From contig NZ_JAUJZH010000033.1 of the NCBI RefSeq assembly GCF_030486595.1, forward strand, positions 1 through 64,000: 64,000 nucleotides of DNA, written 5' to 3'. Numbering within the stretch: the stretch's first letter is position 1; each line of letters starts with the position of its first letter. Position numbers and translations under genes: made by a program. The notes below the pieces were generated by a model. The model worked only from the letters and a program-made list of their open reading frames with translations, searched no databases and was not told the DNA's origin. Source of the DNA: Variovorax ginsengisoli. Its GTDB lineage: Bacteria; Pseudomonadota; Gammaproteobacteria; Burkholderiales; Burkholderiaceae_C. Shown here one piece after another: positions 8,331 through 18,913 of the stretch.

Positions 8331-8455
8331 GATCCGATGCCTGAGCATCGCCTCGTGGCGAGCCAACGCGCTTTGCAGATGTCAGATGTCTCTTGTGGAC
8401 TCAGCAGGGTGCCGCCGTTCGCCCCAGAAATCCGAGCGACGGCAACCAGGTCTGA

Positions 8456-9463
8456 CTACGCGCTCCCGAGGCGGTCAGGATCCAACGATCGGAATCGATT
8501 CCGATACGCGCCGGGACTGAGACCCATACGCTCCCGAAACAGGCGTGAAAAGGAACTTGGGTCGTTGTAGCCCACTTGGACGGCGATCTGGTCGACCCCG
8601 AGATCGCTGGCTTCCAAGAGGGCACGCGCGGAGTCGATGCGCAGGTGCTGCAGGTAGGTCAACGGAGATTGATCGAGCACCGCGTTGAACCGCCGGATCA
8701 GCGTTCGTTCGCTCACAGCCAGTTCGCCGGCGAGCTCGGCAATGCGGATCGGCCGGGACATGTTCCTTTGCAGCCAGTGCTGGGCCCGATGAACCAGCGC
8801 GTCCGTGTGGGCGATGTCCGCGAGCAGCGGCAGGTACGGGGTCTGGGAAGTCTGGCTCACATCGATGAGCATGCTCTTGGCACACTGCGACGCGATCGCC
8901 GGCCCGGCGATTCGTTCGACCACACGAATGGCCTGCAGGAGGTAGGACGCGGAGGCTCCGGCGCAAAGCAGGCGATCGACTTCCGTGAGCACGGGTCGCA
9001 TCTGTAGGTCGACACGTGGAAAGCGTGTGCGGAACTGCCGCTCCAGCCACCACGTCGTGGTGGCGATCCGATCGTCCAAGAGACCGGTCTGGGCGAGGAT
9101 GAAGGTTCCAGTGCAATTGGCTGCCAGCCAGGCGCCGCGACGCCACTGCGACGCGAGCCACGCGCAGGTGGACGGCTGGCCCTTGAGCAGCTGATCGAAT
9201 TTGCGATGACCCGCGTAGTGCAGGCTCGGGACGAACACGAGGTCGTAGTGTTCGCGCGCACCGATCTTGTGAGTCGGCATCTGCAGGCCGTTGCTGGCCG
9301 CGATCGCTTCGCCGGAGAGCGACACGAAGCGCCATTCGAAGAGCGCGGCGGACGCACCCTGCTGCCTGCGCAGATGCGCGTTCGCCACTTGCAGGACATC
9401 GGCGAACCCGCCAAGGCTGGAGGCGTAGCAGCCGTCGAAGGCGAGGATGGCGGCGCGCGGCAT
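8456..9463 (-). CDS. GlxA family transcriptional regulator (DJ-1/PfpI domain plus AraC HTH)
   Basis: A 335-residue regulator with an N-terminal glutamine-amidotransferase-like DJ-1/PfpI domain (about 1-190; ILAFDGCYASSLGGFADVLQ, ANCTGTFILAQTGLLD) and a C-terminal AraC-type DNA-binding domain (about 230-330; IRIAELAGELAVSERTLIRR, PLTYLQHLRIDSARALLEAS, VGYNDPSSFSRLFRERMG). This architecture is shared with GbdR/CdhR-type regulators of amine and carnitine catabolism, but the ligand here is unknown. It is divergent from the acyl-CoA dehydrogenase gene 121 bp away. A repeated TTTCGC (9475 and 9495) lies in the gap as a weak candidate operator. Confidence 0.9.
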   Translation of the reverse strand: MPRAAILAFDGCYASSLGGFADVLQVANAHLRRQQGASAALFEWRFVSLSGEAIAASNGLQMPTHKIGAREHYDLVFVPSLHYAGHRKFDQLLKGQPSTCAWLASQWRRGAWLAANCTGTFILAQTGLLDDRIATTTWWLERQFRTRFPRVDLQMRPVLTEVDRLLCAGASASYLLQAIRVVERIAGPAIASQCAKSMLIDVSQTSQTPYLPLLADIAHTDALVHRAQHWLQRNMSRPIRIAELAGELAVSERTLIRRFNAVLDQSPLTYLQHLRIDSARALLEASDLGVDQIAVQVGYNDPSSFSRLFRERMGLSPGAYRNRFRSLDPDRLGSA

Positions 9464-9584
9464 GGCTTGTCGTATTTCGCACAGAAAGCGTCAGTTTCGC
9501 CAATGTACCCCGAACGCGCCCAAACCTAGACTTGATCTCACATCAACGGGGCCGTCAGGCCCACCCGCCAAAGGAACCAGAGAC

Positions 9585-10841
9585 ATGAACGCCACAGACA
9601 ACACCATCGCGACGCACCAGCAGCAGGCGCCGGAGCGCCACCAACCGAGGCTCCATCACGACCTGCTCACGCCAGAGGAAACGAAGGCCGTTCGCGAAGA
9701 GGTCCGCCGCTTTGCCGACGAGCACGTTGCACCGGTGGCGTGGGAGATCGGGCATCGCGAAGAGTCGATCGAAAACTTCCCTCGCGAGCTCTTCCGCAAG
9801 ATGGCCGATGCGGGCCTGTTCCGCATTCCCTTTGCGGCCGAAGTGGGGGGCCGTGGATTGAAGTACCCCGCGTGCGCGACCGCGGCGCTCATCGAGGAAC
9901 TGGCCTATCACTCGAACTCCGTCGCTGCCGTCGTGGATGTGCATTGCATCCTGGCCGGCCACGCGCTGGAGCATGCGTCGCCGGAGTTGCAGCAGCGCTA
10001 CCTCGCACCGCTGCTGGCGGGCGAGAAGATCGGCAGCTTCGCGACGACCGAACCCGATGCGAGCACGGACCTGAGCATCAAGACGATGCAGACCTTTGCG
10101 AACCGCGAAGGCGCGGGCTATGTGGTCAATGGCCGCAAGCGCTTCATCACGAACGCGCCGGTAGCCGATTTCGTCGTTGTGCTGTGCGCGGAGGAAGGGC
10201 GCATGACGGAGATCGTCATCGATCTTGATGCGCCGGGCGTGCGCGTCGGCGCACCGGACCGGAAGATGGGCAACCACGGCCAGCTCACGGCGGACATCTA
10301 TTTCGACAACGTGCAGGTTCCCGCCGAGAACGTCGTTGGCGCGGTGGGTGGCGGCTTGAAGATCGCACTGCAGACATTGACCTACGGCCGCATCGGCATC
10401 GCGGCCAGCGGCGTCGGCATGGCACAGGCGACCTTCGATCACAGCGTCGAGCGGCTGAAGACGCGGCAGGCATTCGGCAAGGCGATCGCGCAGTTCCAGC
10501 ACTGGCAGTTCAAGCTCTCGGAGCGCGCTACCGAGATCGAGAATGCGCGCAACCTGTACATGAAGGCGGCGCTGCGCATGGATGCGGGCGAAGCCTTCCC
10601 GGAGCCCGAGGCCGCGATGGCAAAGTGGTACGGGACCAACCTCGCTGCGGAGTTCGCACGCGACGGGGTTCAGATCTTCGGCGGCTACGGCTTCATGTCG
10701 GAGCTGGCGGCCGATGGCTCGCACTACCGCGTCGAGGAGATCTACCGTGACTGCAAGATCGCGGAGATCTACGAAGGCACCAATGAGATCCAGAAGCTGG
10801 TCATCGCGCGCGCCATCTTCGGCAAGGACATCACGGGGTAG
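9585..10841 (+). CDS. Acyl-CoA dehydrogenase
   Basis: An FAD-dependent acyl-CoA dehydrogenase of 418 residues, slightly longer than the usual 380 because of a polar N-terminal extension. It has the FAD-contact motif GSFATTEPDASTDL, the KRFITNAPVADFVVV strand, YGRIGIAASGVGMAQATFDH, and the C-terminal EIYEGTNEIQKLVIARAIFG in which the Glu of YEGT is the expected catalytic base. The ATG at 9585 follows AAAGGAACCAGAGAC. A flavodoxin-fold reductase begins 2 bp after its stop. Electrons would be passed to the EtfAB encoded at the start of the window or to another ETF. Confidence 0.93.
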   Translation: MNATDNTIATHQQQAPERHQPRLHHDLLTPEETKAVREEVRRFADEHVAPVAWEIGHREESIENFPRELFRKMADAGLFRIPFAAEVGGRGLKYPACATAALIEELAYHSNSVAAVVDVHCILAGHALEHASPELQQRYLAPLLAGEKIGSFATTEPDASTDLSIKTMQTFANREGAGYVVNGRKRFITNAPVADFVVVLCAEEGRMTEIVIDLDAPGVRVGAPDRKMGNHGQLTADIYFDNVQVPAENVVGAVGGGLKIALQTLTYGRIGIAASGVGMAQATFDHSVERLKTRQAFGKAIAQFQHWQFKLSERATEIENARNLYMKAALRMDAGEAFPEPEAAMAKWYGTNLAAEFARDGVQIFGGYGFMSELAADGSHYRVEEIYRDCKIAEIYEGTNEIQKLVIARAIFGKDITG

Positions 10842-10843
10842 AC

Positions 10844-11593
10844 ATGAAGGTTCTCATCGTTCATGCCCATCCCGAGCCTCAGTCCTTCAGCACAGCTCTG
10901 AAGTCGGTGGCAATCGAAGAATTTTTTCGCCAGGGTCACGAAGTGCAGATCTCGGATCTGTACGCGATGAAGTTCAATCCGGTGGCGTCTGCCGAAGACT
11001 TCGGGTTGCGAGCCGATCCTGACTACTGCACCTACGCGCTAGAGCAAAGGCACGGAATGCAAACAGGCACGATTGCGCCCGACATCCAGGCCGAGCTCGA
11101 AAAGCTCCTATGGTGTGACCTCCTGATCCTGAACTTTCCTCTGTTCTGGTTCTCGACGCCCGCCATTCTGAAGGGATGGATCGATCGGGTACTGGTCTCC
11201 GGGACCGTCTACGGCGGAAAGCGCTTCTATGACCACGGCGGGCTGAGCGGCAAACGTGCGCTCGTCAGCGTCACCCTTGGGGGCCAGGAACACATGTTTG
11301 GCGAGCGCGGGATTCACGGGCCGTTCAAGGGGATGCTCAGGCATCTCCTTCAAGGGACTCTCGCATATACCGGCCTGGGTGTGCTGGAGCCCTTTGTAGG
11401 CTGGCATATCCCCTACGTCTCCGATGAACAACGAAGGTTGGTACTCGAGTCTTGGCGCACCCGTCTGCAGTCCCTGAGCGGCGAGAAGGCGCTGCTCACG
11501 TTTCCAAGGCTGTCTGAGTACGACGCACTTTTGCATCCGCGGGCTGCCACTCAGATCACCGACCGGCACGACGAATTCGGTCGGGCAGCCTAG
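10844..11593 (+). CDS. NAD(P)H dehydrogenase (quinone)/flavodoxin-fold oxidoreductase
   Basis: The 249-residue product matches the NQO/MdaB/KefF flavodoxin-like fold family: MKVLIVHAHPEPQSFSTAL at the N-terminus, the flavin-binding loop NFPLFWFSTPAILKGWIDRV near residue 100, and the LSGKRALVSVTLGGQEHMFG segment. Such proteins reduce quinones or related electrophiles by two electrons using NAD(P)H and FAD. It begins 2 bp after the acyl-CoA dehydrogenase stop, so the two are translationally linked and probably act on the same compound or protect against its quinoid products. Confidence 0.88.
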   Translation: MKVLIVHAHPEPQSFSTALKSVAIEEFFRQGHEVQISDLYAMKFNPVASAEDFGLRADPDYCTYALEQRHGMQTGTIAPDIQAELEKLLWCDLLILNFPLFWFSTPAILKGWIDRVLVSGTVYGGKRFYDHGGLSGKRALVSVTLGGQEHMFGERGIHGPFKGMLRHLLQGTLAYTGLGVLEPFVGWHIPYVSDEQRRLVLESWRTRLQSLSGEKALLTFPRLSEYDALLHPRAATQITDRHDEFGRAA

Positions 11594-11972
11594 CAGTTCG
11601 CGGTCCGCGCAGAGGGACTGCGGGGTCGCGGGGTGTTGGCTGTAGTGCCTCGCCTGACCAAAAAGCTTCTTCGCCATTGCGACGACGCGTGTCCATACCT
11701 TTCGGATGGGCAACGTCCACTCATTGCCACCAAAGCGATCGGGGGTTGGGCGACTGCAGGAATGGCGCTCCTTCTGACAGTGTTCCCGCAACAGGCAGCT
11801 TTCATGGTTAGCACCCAGTTGTCCTCATCGGTTAAATGCGTGTCATCTTCGGTCAATCGACGAATCCCCAACTCGGAACAATGAGGCCTCGATCAGGTGC
11901 AGGCGTGGACGTGGCTTCTCCGCCTTGCACATCTGAGCGACTCACCCCCACATCAACTTCCGGAGACACTCG
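11594..11972. other. Gap without a recognised gene
   Basis: Short open frames exist on both strands (for example 11633-11884 plus and 11590-11871 minus), but none has a recognisable domain or convincing ribosome binding site. The last 30 bp hold the ribosome binding site (CCGGAGAC) of the next gene. No clear terminator was seen. Confidence 0.4.
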
Positions 11973-12965
11973 ATGAAGCAACCTACTAACCCCCTGCGTC
12001 GTGCGCTGCTCGGCGCTCTCGCAGGCGCATCCCTGCTGGCCGTAGTGCCTGCCGCGCTTGCCCAAGCCTGGCCCAGCAAGCCGGTCCGACTGGTCGTCGG
12101 CGCGCCGGCGGGCGGCACTGCCGACATGGTCGCGCGCACCTTGGCCGAAGGTCTGACGCCGCTTCTCGGGCAGCCCGTGATCGTCGATAACAAGGCGGGC
12201 GGCATGGGCGCCATCGGCACGCAGGATCTGCTGCAATCACCGCACGACGGCTACACCTTCATGGTCGGCGTCAACGGCCTCGTCAGCGAGATCCCGCATG
12301 TCGCGAAATCCCGGGTCGACATGTTCAAGGAGGTCAAACCCTTGGCCCAGCTATCGCGGACGGGCCTGGTGCTTGTCGGCAGCCCGGCGCTCACGGCATC
12401 GAACCTAAAGGAACTCATCGCCTACGTGAAGGCCCATCCGGGCAAAGTGAGCTATGCCTCGTACAGTTCCGGCTCGATGTCGCACACCATGGGGCAGGAG
12501 TTGAACAAGCTGGCCGGTCTAGATATGACGCATGTCGGCTACAAGGGCTCGCCGCCTGCACTCCAGGATGTGATGGGCGGCCATGTGGCGCTGATGTTCG
12601 ACGGTCCTGCGACCTCGATCCCGTTGATCAAGGCGGGCAAGCTGAAGGCCTTCGCGGTCGGCGCACCGAAGCGCTTGGCTGCTCTGCCTGACGTGCCTAC
12701 CTTCGCGGAACTCGGCTACCCGAAGATCGGCGACATCGCCTGGATGGGCCTGTGGACTACGCCGGACGTCCCGGCCGAAGTGCAAGTCAAGGTCCGCGAG
12801 GCCGCGCTGAAGGTGCTGCAGCAGCCGAAGGTGATCGAGCGCTTCAACGAACTCGGCCAGGAGATGGGCCAGCCGCTCAGCACGGACGAGTTGTCGAAGT
12901 CGCTGCGCTTGGCCTCCGACAAGCACGCGGCCAATCTCAAGGACATCGGCTTCCAGCCTGAATGA
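11973..12965 (+). CDS. Bug-family (TctC-like) periplasmic solute-binding protein
   Basis: A 330-residue orphan receptor of the Bug family, distinct from the one at 5738. The signal peptide spans about residues 1-31 (RALLGALAGASLLAVVPAAL followed by AQA). The mature start AWPSKPVRLVVGAPAGGTAD and the NKAGGMGAIGTQDLLQSPHD loop are diagnostic. Its stop codon overlaps an ATG of the next gene (ATGA), so it is linked to the CoA ligase, suggesting that the bound ligand is a carboxylic acid which is then activated to a CoA thioester. Confidence 0.9.
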   Translation: MKQPTNPLRRALLGALAGASLLAVVPAALAQAWPSKPVRLVVGAPAGGTADMVARTLAEGLTPLLGQPVIVDNKAGGMGAIGTQDLLQSPHDGYTFMVGVNGLVSEIPHVAKSRVDMFKEVKPLAQLSRTGLVLVGSPALTASNLKELIAYVKAHPGKVSYASYSSGSMSHTMGQELNKLAGLDMTHVGYKGSPPALQDVMGGHVALMFDGPATSIPLIKAGKLKAFAVGAPKRLAALPDVPTFAELGYPKIGDIAWMGLWTTPDVPAEVQVKVREAALKVLQQPKVIERFNELGQEMGQPLSTDELSKSLRLASDKHAANLKDIGFQPE

Positions 12966-12988
12966 ACACGAATCAAGGAACACACATC

Positions 12989-14617
<1,629 letters not shown>

Positions 14618-14621
14618 TGCC

Positions 14622-15632
14622 ATGACCACACTCACGATCGGCGCGGTTCCCGGGCACGTGCGCTTGCTGTTTCCCGGCGTGCTGGCCTGTGGCGTGGTCG
14701 CTGCGGCCTCAACTTTCCTCTCGGAGCACTATGGTGCGCCGGTGATGCTGTTCGCGCTGCTGCTGGGCATTGCGATGAACTTCCTCTCCGGCGAGGGCGC
14801 CTGCAGGCCGGGCATCGAATTCGCGGGTCGGACGCTGCTGCGCATCGGCGTCGCGCTGCTCGGGCTGCGGATCACCATCGGCCAGGTCGTCGAGCTCGGC
14901 TGGCAGCCGGTGGCGATCGTCGTGGTTTGCGTCGCGGCGACGATCCTGTTGTCGATGCTGGCGGCGCGCCTGATGGGGTTCCAGACCCTGTTCGGTCTTC
15001 TCAGCGGCGGGGCCACCGCGATCTGCGGCGCTTCGGCGGCGATGGCGCTGGCCGCAGCGCTGCCGAACCACCCGCTGAAGGAGCGCGCGACACTGTTCAC
15101 CGTCGTTGGCGTGTCTGCGTTGTCGACGCTGGCGATGATCGTCTACCCGATGATCGCGCAGGCCATGGGACTGGACCCGCGTGCCGCCGGGGTGTTCCTC
15201 GGCGCCACGATCCACGACGTGGCACAGGTCGTTGGGGCCGGCTACAGCATGTCGCAGCAGACGGGCGACGTGGCCACGCTGGTCAAGTTGATGCGCGTGG
15301 CGATGCTGTTGCCGGTCATCGTGTTCGCGGTCATGCTCTCGCGCCGCCACGCCGGTGAGGTCGGTGGCCCGCGCCCCCCGCTGCTCCCAGGCTTCGTTAT
15401 CGCCTTCGCACTCCTGGTGGCAATCAACAGCACCGGGTGGTTGCCCAGCTTCGTCGCCAAGGGCGGTAGCGACTTGTCGCGCTGGTGCCTGGTGGCGGCC
15501 ATTGCGGGCATTGGCATGAAGACTCAATTGAAGGATCTGGTCAGCGTTGGTCTCAAGCCGGTGATGCTGATGATTGGCGAGACGGTCTTTCTGGTCCTGC
15601 TGGCGCTTGCGTTCATGCATTGGCTAGCCTGA
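14622..15632 (+). CDS. YeiH family putative sulfate/anion exporter
   Basis: A 336-residue integral membrane protein with about ten hydrophobic segments, matching the YeiH/UPF0324 (Cons_hypoth698) family. Diagnostic stretches are FALLLGIAMNFLSGEGACRP, GVALLGLRITIGQVVELGW, LLSGGATAICGASAAMALAA and FLGATIHDVAQVVGAGYSMS. Members are annotated as putative sulfate export transporters, but experimental evidence is sparse. It starts 4 bp after the CoA ligase stop. The association with a ligase and a solute receptor suggests a need to export an inorganic ion, possibly sulfite or sulfate, released during substrate breakdown; this is inference. Confidence 0.88.
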   Translation: MTTLTIGAVPGHVRLLFPGVLACGVVAAASTFLSEHYGAPVMLFALLLGIAMNFLSGEGACRPGIEFAGRTLLRIGVALLGLRITIGQVVELGWQPVAIVVVCVAATILLSMLAARLMGFQTLFGLLSGGATAICGASAAMALAAALPNHPLKERATLFTVVGVSALSTLAMIVYPMIAQAMGLDPRAAGVFLGATIHDVAQVVGAGYSMSQQTGDVATLVKLMRVAMLLPVIVFAVMLSRRHAGEVGGPRPPLLPGFVIAFALLVAINSTGWLPSFVAKGGSDLSRWCLVAAIAGIGMKTQLKDLVSVGLKPVMLMIGETVFLVLLALAFMHWLA

Positions 15633-15851
15633 AGCCGACACGCTCACGTTCAGGTCTCAAACAAGGCAGTGGCCGGGCGAATGGTCTTCACAGCCACGTT
15701 GCCTTGGTGTTGGCGCAACTGGCAAGCCCGAAAGGTGACCTTCGCGTACTTCTGCTTGTGGCCGCATCCTGTCACATCCCCTCCGGCACGGACGGCCCGA
15801 AATGTTCCAGGTGTTCAATGTTGCGCGTCCTCAGCTTCCGGTCCTTCTTGG

Positions 15852-16508
15852 TCAATTTCCACCGGCGGCTTCCTTCGAGCAGTTGCCGAACTCGCAGCGA
15901 AGGGCAAGTGTCTGGCCGTCGGAGCATTCAACGCTGTATCGCTCGAAGCCAGGCCCTTTCTCTTCAAGAACGGCCCGCGGCACGGCGCTGCAGTTCATGC
16001 CCTTTGCAAGCTGCTCGGCGACGTACGTATCCCGGCCCGTCTTGAGGGCTGGCGATGGAGGTGCAATCTGCGTGGCGGCGACATGCGTGACCTTCACGTT
16101 CGGGTCCATGTTCTTATAGCCTTTACGGGCCATGCAATCGACCAAGGCCGATTGCTGCATCCTCGGCTCCGCGCGCCCGCCGCTCGGATATGCCTCGTCG
16201 TACACCGCAGTTGCGATACCCCCGACCAGGGCCGCGCCCACCACCGCTACAGGAAAGACGATGGCCGCGCCAATCACGATGACGTCCGAAGTGTCGCTGC
16301 CGTACCTCTTGGTGCTCTGCACTCGCAGATTCGACGCTACGGTCCGGCATGCTTCAACATCCCTGGCAAATACATCGTCCTGTACACCCTCCATATCGAC
16401 CATCGGAGCGTAGGCCGCGCCTGAACCTTGACCAGGCACAGTCGACGGTTGGGTTGCGCAGCCGCAGGCGAGCAAGACCGCGCAGATTGCACTCAAGATG
16501 TTTTTCAC
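15852..16508 (-). CDS. Putative lipoprotein with one internal hydrophobic segment
   Basis: The 218-residue product starts with a lipoprotein signal peptide (MKNILSAICAVLLACGCATQ; lipidated Cys at about 15). After a cysteine-containing region with a DVEACRTVA motif it has a 25-residue hydrophobic, glycine-zipper-like segment (about 76-100, VIVIGAAIVFPVAVVGAALV), then a soluble C-terminus with several cysteines. Glycine-zipper lipoproteins of this kind are common in proteobacterial envelopes. No specific function is recognised. It is convergent with the YeiH gene and not linked to an operon. Confidence 0.75.
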   Translation of the reverse strand: MKNILSAICAVLLACGCATQPSTVPGQGSGAAYAPMVDMEGVQDDVFARDVEACRTVASNLRVQSTKRYGSDTSDVIVIGAAIVFPVAVVGAALVGGIATAVYDEAYPSGGRAEPRMQQSALVDCMARKGYKNMDPNVKVTHVAATQIAPPSPALKTGRDTYVAEQLAKGMNCSAVPRAVLEEKGPGFERYSVECSDGQTLALRCEFGNCSKEAAGGN

Positions 16509-16867
16509 AGATTCAGAACGGAGGCGATTGTTGCTTGACAGCTGTCAGTGCGCATGCGCGGAGACCGAACACGACACTCCGCTGTTGGCCGCAATCCTGC
16601 CACATGGGCAGCCGCCCAGTTCGGGCGCGAAATGCCGCGCAGGCGCGGCGTAAGAATGCGTCGTTCAGTAGCTCACATCATTCCTTGCGGCCCGCGACGG
16701 TGGGCCGCTTCTTCTTGGTTGAGACTAAGACCGCTGCTAGCATGAGCCATGACAAGCGCAACCCCCTTGGCACCTTCCCCGACGAACGTCGCACACGCTC
16801 GAATTCGTGAGCGACTCGGTGCGGTGGTCGATATCACCCTTTCTCTCTTAGCCTCGCCCTGGAGTCT
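16509..16867. other. Gap without a recognised gene
   Basis: This stretch holds the promoter side of the lipoprotein gene and short open frames on the plus strand only. A frame from 16749 begins plausibly (MTSATPLAPSPTNVAHARIR) but turns into low-information sequence overlapping the next small membrane protein; it could be the original start of that gene separated by a frameshift. Nothing else was seen. Confidence 0.35.
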
Positions 16868-17155
16868 TTGCCGCATCGCGATTTCTCCCGTATTCCACGG
16901 GACCGACTCGTTGCCATCCTTGCGTTGGGGCTGGCCGGCGCCCTGTGCCTTTGGATGGTGTCGCCCGGGGGCATCGTAGCCACGGCTCTGGCGATTGCGC
17001 TGAAATGGGATCTACTGCGAGGCATCCTGTACGCGGCAGGCATGTTTTTCAGTCCCGCGTTTCGATTTGCCGTTGGCGGAGTGGTGTTCATGGTTGTCTC
17101 GACCGTCTCCCTGAGAGTCATCAAGCGCGCCGGCCGTAGCCCCGACCACCGGTAG
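16868..17155 (+). CDS. Small hypothetical membrane protein
   Basis: The 95-residue frame encodes two clear membrane segments, LVAILALGLAGALCLWMVSP (about 14-33) and FRFAVGGVVFMVVSTVSLRV (about 66-85), with a basic C-terminus. No family was recognised. No good ribosome binding site precedes the ATG, and a different frame ending inside it (16749-16979) has a plausible N-terminus, so the true start could be upstream if one frameshift is allowed. The hydrophobic pattern is the main reason to believe it is coding. Confidence 0.4.
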   Translation: MPHRDFSRIPRDRLVAILALGLAGALCLWMVSPGGIVATALAIALKWDLLRGILYAAGMFFSPAFRFAVGGVVFMVVSTVSLRVIKRAGRSPDHR

Positions 17156-17216
17156 CGTGCTCATGAACGTCAGCCGTCATGGCGGCGCGCTTGTGTCAAA
17201 GCGTTTGGCGACTTAG

Positions 17217-17245
17217 CAAAAGAAGGCCCGTACGAAACGGGCCTT
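17217..17245 (-). terminator. Hairpin terminator, minus strand
   Basis: AAGGCCCGT (17223-17231) and ACGGGCCTT (17237-17245) form a 9-bp stem around a 5-base loop. Read on the minus strand the stem is followed by CTTTTG, a short U tract, so it would end transcripts from the HxlR gene to its right. On the plus strand there is no U tract. Confidence 0.6.
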
Positions 17246-17383
17246 AACACGATGAAGAAGAAATAGCCGTGCTTTCTCGCGGCGTCTACTTCATCGCGGA
17301 AGTCCGGTCTTGGCGGGACGCTGAAACTGGAGCCGCAAGCCACTGCCTCAATACTGCTCCCGCTCCTGCGTCCGTTCGACGTC

Positions 17384-17764
17384 CTACTGAATGCTGTACT
17401 GTTCCCGTAGCTCAGCCCATTTCAGCAAGCTGTCCAATGCCGGGCAGAGCTGCTGTCCCCAAGGCGTCATCCGATAGTCGACTCTCGGTGGCACTTGGGA
17501 GTGCACGGTGCGTTCGACGATGCCGTCAGCCTCAAGTCGTCGCAGTTGCTGGGCAAGCATCTTCTGGGATATTCCGGTGATGCATTTCTCCAGGTCCGAG
17601 AACCGTAGCACCTTCCCACCGAAGAGGTGGAACAAGATAACAAGCTTCCAGCGGCCCTCCAGAAGGCTGAAGCACGCCTCGACGTCGATGGCCGCGGTGA
17701 GCGGCGTGTAGGCCTTGCGCTCCGCGGGGGGTGGAGCACTAACGTTTTGGTGCGTACTTGTCAT
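17384..17764 (-). CDS. HxlR family transcriptional regulator
   Basis: A 126-residue winged-helix regulator of the HxlR/MarR-like family. The conserved N-terminal Cys in DVEACFSLLEGRWKLVILFH, the recognition region RFSDLEKCITGISQKMLAQQ and LRRLEADGIVERTVHSQVPP followed by VDYRMTPWGQQLCP identify it. Several members respond to quinones, aldehydes or thiol stress through this cysteine. The minus-strand ATG at 17764 faces an SDR gene 51 bp away, the usual arrangement in which HxlR controls a neighbouring oxidoreductase. Confidence 0.92.
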   Translation of the reverse strand: MTSTHQNVSAPPPAERKAYTPLTAAIDVEACFSLLEGRWKLVILFHLFGGKVLRFSDLEKCITGISQKMLAQQLRRLEADGIVERTVHSQVPPRVDYRMTPWGQQLCPALDSLLKWAELREQYSIQ

Positions 17765-17815
17765 GAGGTGAGCGTAGGCCGAGCATCCGTGCATTGCAAC
17801 TACCCGTTGACTTCC

Positions 17816-18913
17816 ATGAACGTCCAGACCCCTGACGCCATTGCGCGATTTCTTGATTCGCGTGGGCCCAACAATGAAGCCTCGCTCAGCGAGTACTTCC
17901 ACGCGGATGCCGTTGTTCGAGACGAGGGCCAGACGTTTCATGGCTTGAACGCCATCATCGCCTGGAAGGCGGCAGCTGAAGCCAAGTACCAGTATCGACT
18001 GATGCCGCTCGGCCTGTCGCGGGAAGGCGGCACGTTCAAGCTGTTGGCGCACCTTGAAGGCAATTTCCCAGGAAACCGCGTCGATTTGATGCACGTCTTT
18101 GGCCTCAGGGACGGACTCATCGAAACTCTCGAAATTCGGCCACCTGTCGAGCTCGAAGGTCGAAGGGCGCTCGTCACGGGCGGCACCAAGGGGATTGGAG
18201 CTGCCGTGGTCGCGCAACTTACCCGGGCTGGAGCCACGGTGTTGACGACAGCCCGCTCCGCGCCTGCGGACCGCGGGAAGGCGGCCTTCGTGGCCGCAGA
18301 CCTGTCCACTGCAGCCGGCTGCGACGAGGTTGCACGCGCCGTCGAGGAACAGCTCGATGGCGTTGACATCGTGGTCCATGTGGCCGGGGGCTCTTCGGCG
18401 CCGGCCGGCGGCTTCGCGGTGCTCGATGACGACGAATGGCAAAAGGCGATTGCCATGAACCTTTACGCTGCCGTTCGGATCGACCGAGCCATCCTGCCGG
18501 GCATGCTTGCCCGCGGTGTGGGCGTCATCGTGCATATCACCTCCATCCAACGGCAGATGCCGTTGCCGGAGGCAACAACTGCCTACGCTGCCGCCAAGGC
18601 CGCCCTGTCGACGTACAGCAAGAGCGTGTCCAAGGAGGTCAGTCCAAAGGGTGTGCGTGTGGTGCGCGTCGCGCCTGGCTGGGTGGAAACCGAAGCCGCT
18701 GTGGACCTCGTCGAGAGAATCGCCAAGGAGAACGGAACTGACTATGACGGTGCACGCCGCTCCCTCATGAACTCCCTCGGGGGCATACCGCTTGGGCGTC
18801 CTGCCAGGCCGCAGGAAGTCGCAGAACTGGTCGAATTTCTGGTGTCACAGCGCGCAGCCTCCATCACCGGGGTCGAATACGTTATCGACGGGGGCACAGT
18901 TCCCGTTGCGTGA
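17816..18913 (+). CDS. SDR oxidoreductase fused to an N-terminal SnoaL-like domain
   Basis: The 365-residue protein has two parts. Residues 1-115 look like a SnoaL/NTF2-type alpha+beta barrel (IARFLDSRGPNNEASLSEYF, FKLLAHLEGNFPGNRVDLMH, FGLRDGLIETLEI). Residues about 118-365 are a complete SDR: LVTGGTKGIGAAVVAQL, VHVAGGSSAP in place of NNAG, a catalytic YAAAKAALSTYSKS and C-terminal ITGVEYVIDGGTVPVA. The linker is only a few residues, and the frame is continuous from the ATG at 17816. The fusion could couple a ligand-binding or isomerase barrel to the reductase. Divergent HxlR is the likely regulator. Confidence 0.88.
   Translation: MNVQTPDAIARFLDSRGPNNEASLSEYFHADAVVRDEGQTFHGLNAIIAWKAAAEAKYQYRLMPLGLSREGGTFKLLAHLEGNFPGNRVDLMHVFGLRDGLIETLEIRPPVELEGRRALVTGGTKGIGAAVVAQLTRAGATVLTTARSAPADRGKAAFVAADLSTAAGCDEVARAVEEQLDGVDIVVHVAGGSSAPAGGFAVLDDDEWQKAIAMNLYAAVRIDRAILPGMLARGVGVIVHITSIQRQMPLPEATTAYAAAKAALSTYSKSVSKEVSPKGVRVVRVAPGWVETEAAVDLVERIAKENGTDYDGARRSLMNSLGGIPLGRPARPQEVAELVEFLVSQRAASITGVEYVIDGGTVPVA

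Noticed and set aside
9475..9500. TTTCGC repeated 20 bp apart as a GlxA-type operator
   Set aside because: Six-base matches at 20 rather than 21 bp are weak; mentioned with the regulator but not called as a site.
11590..11884. Overlapping frames in the gap before the second Bug gene
   Set aside because: Neither strand gives a domain, a ribosome binding site or plausible codon use.
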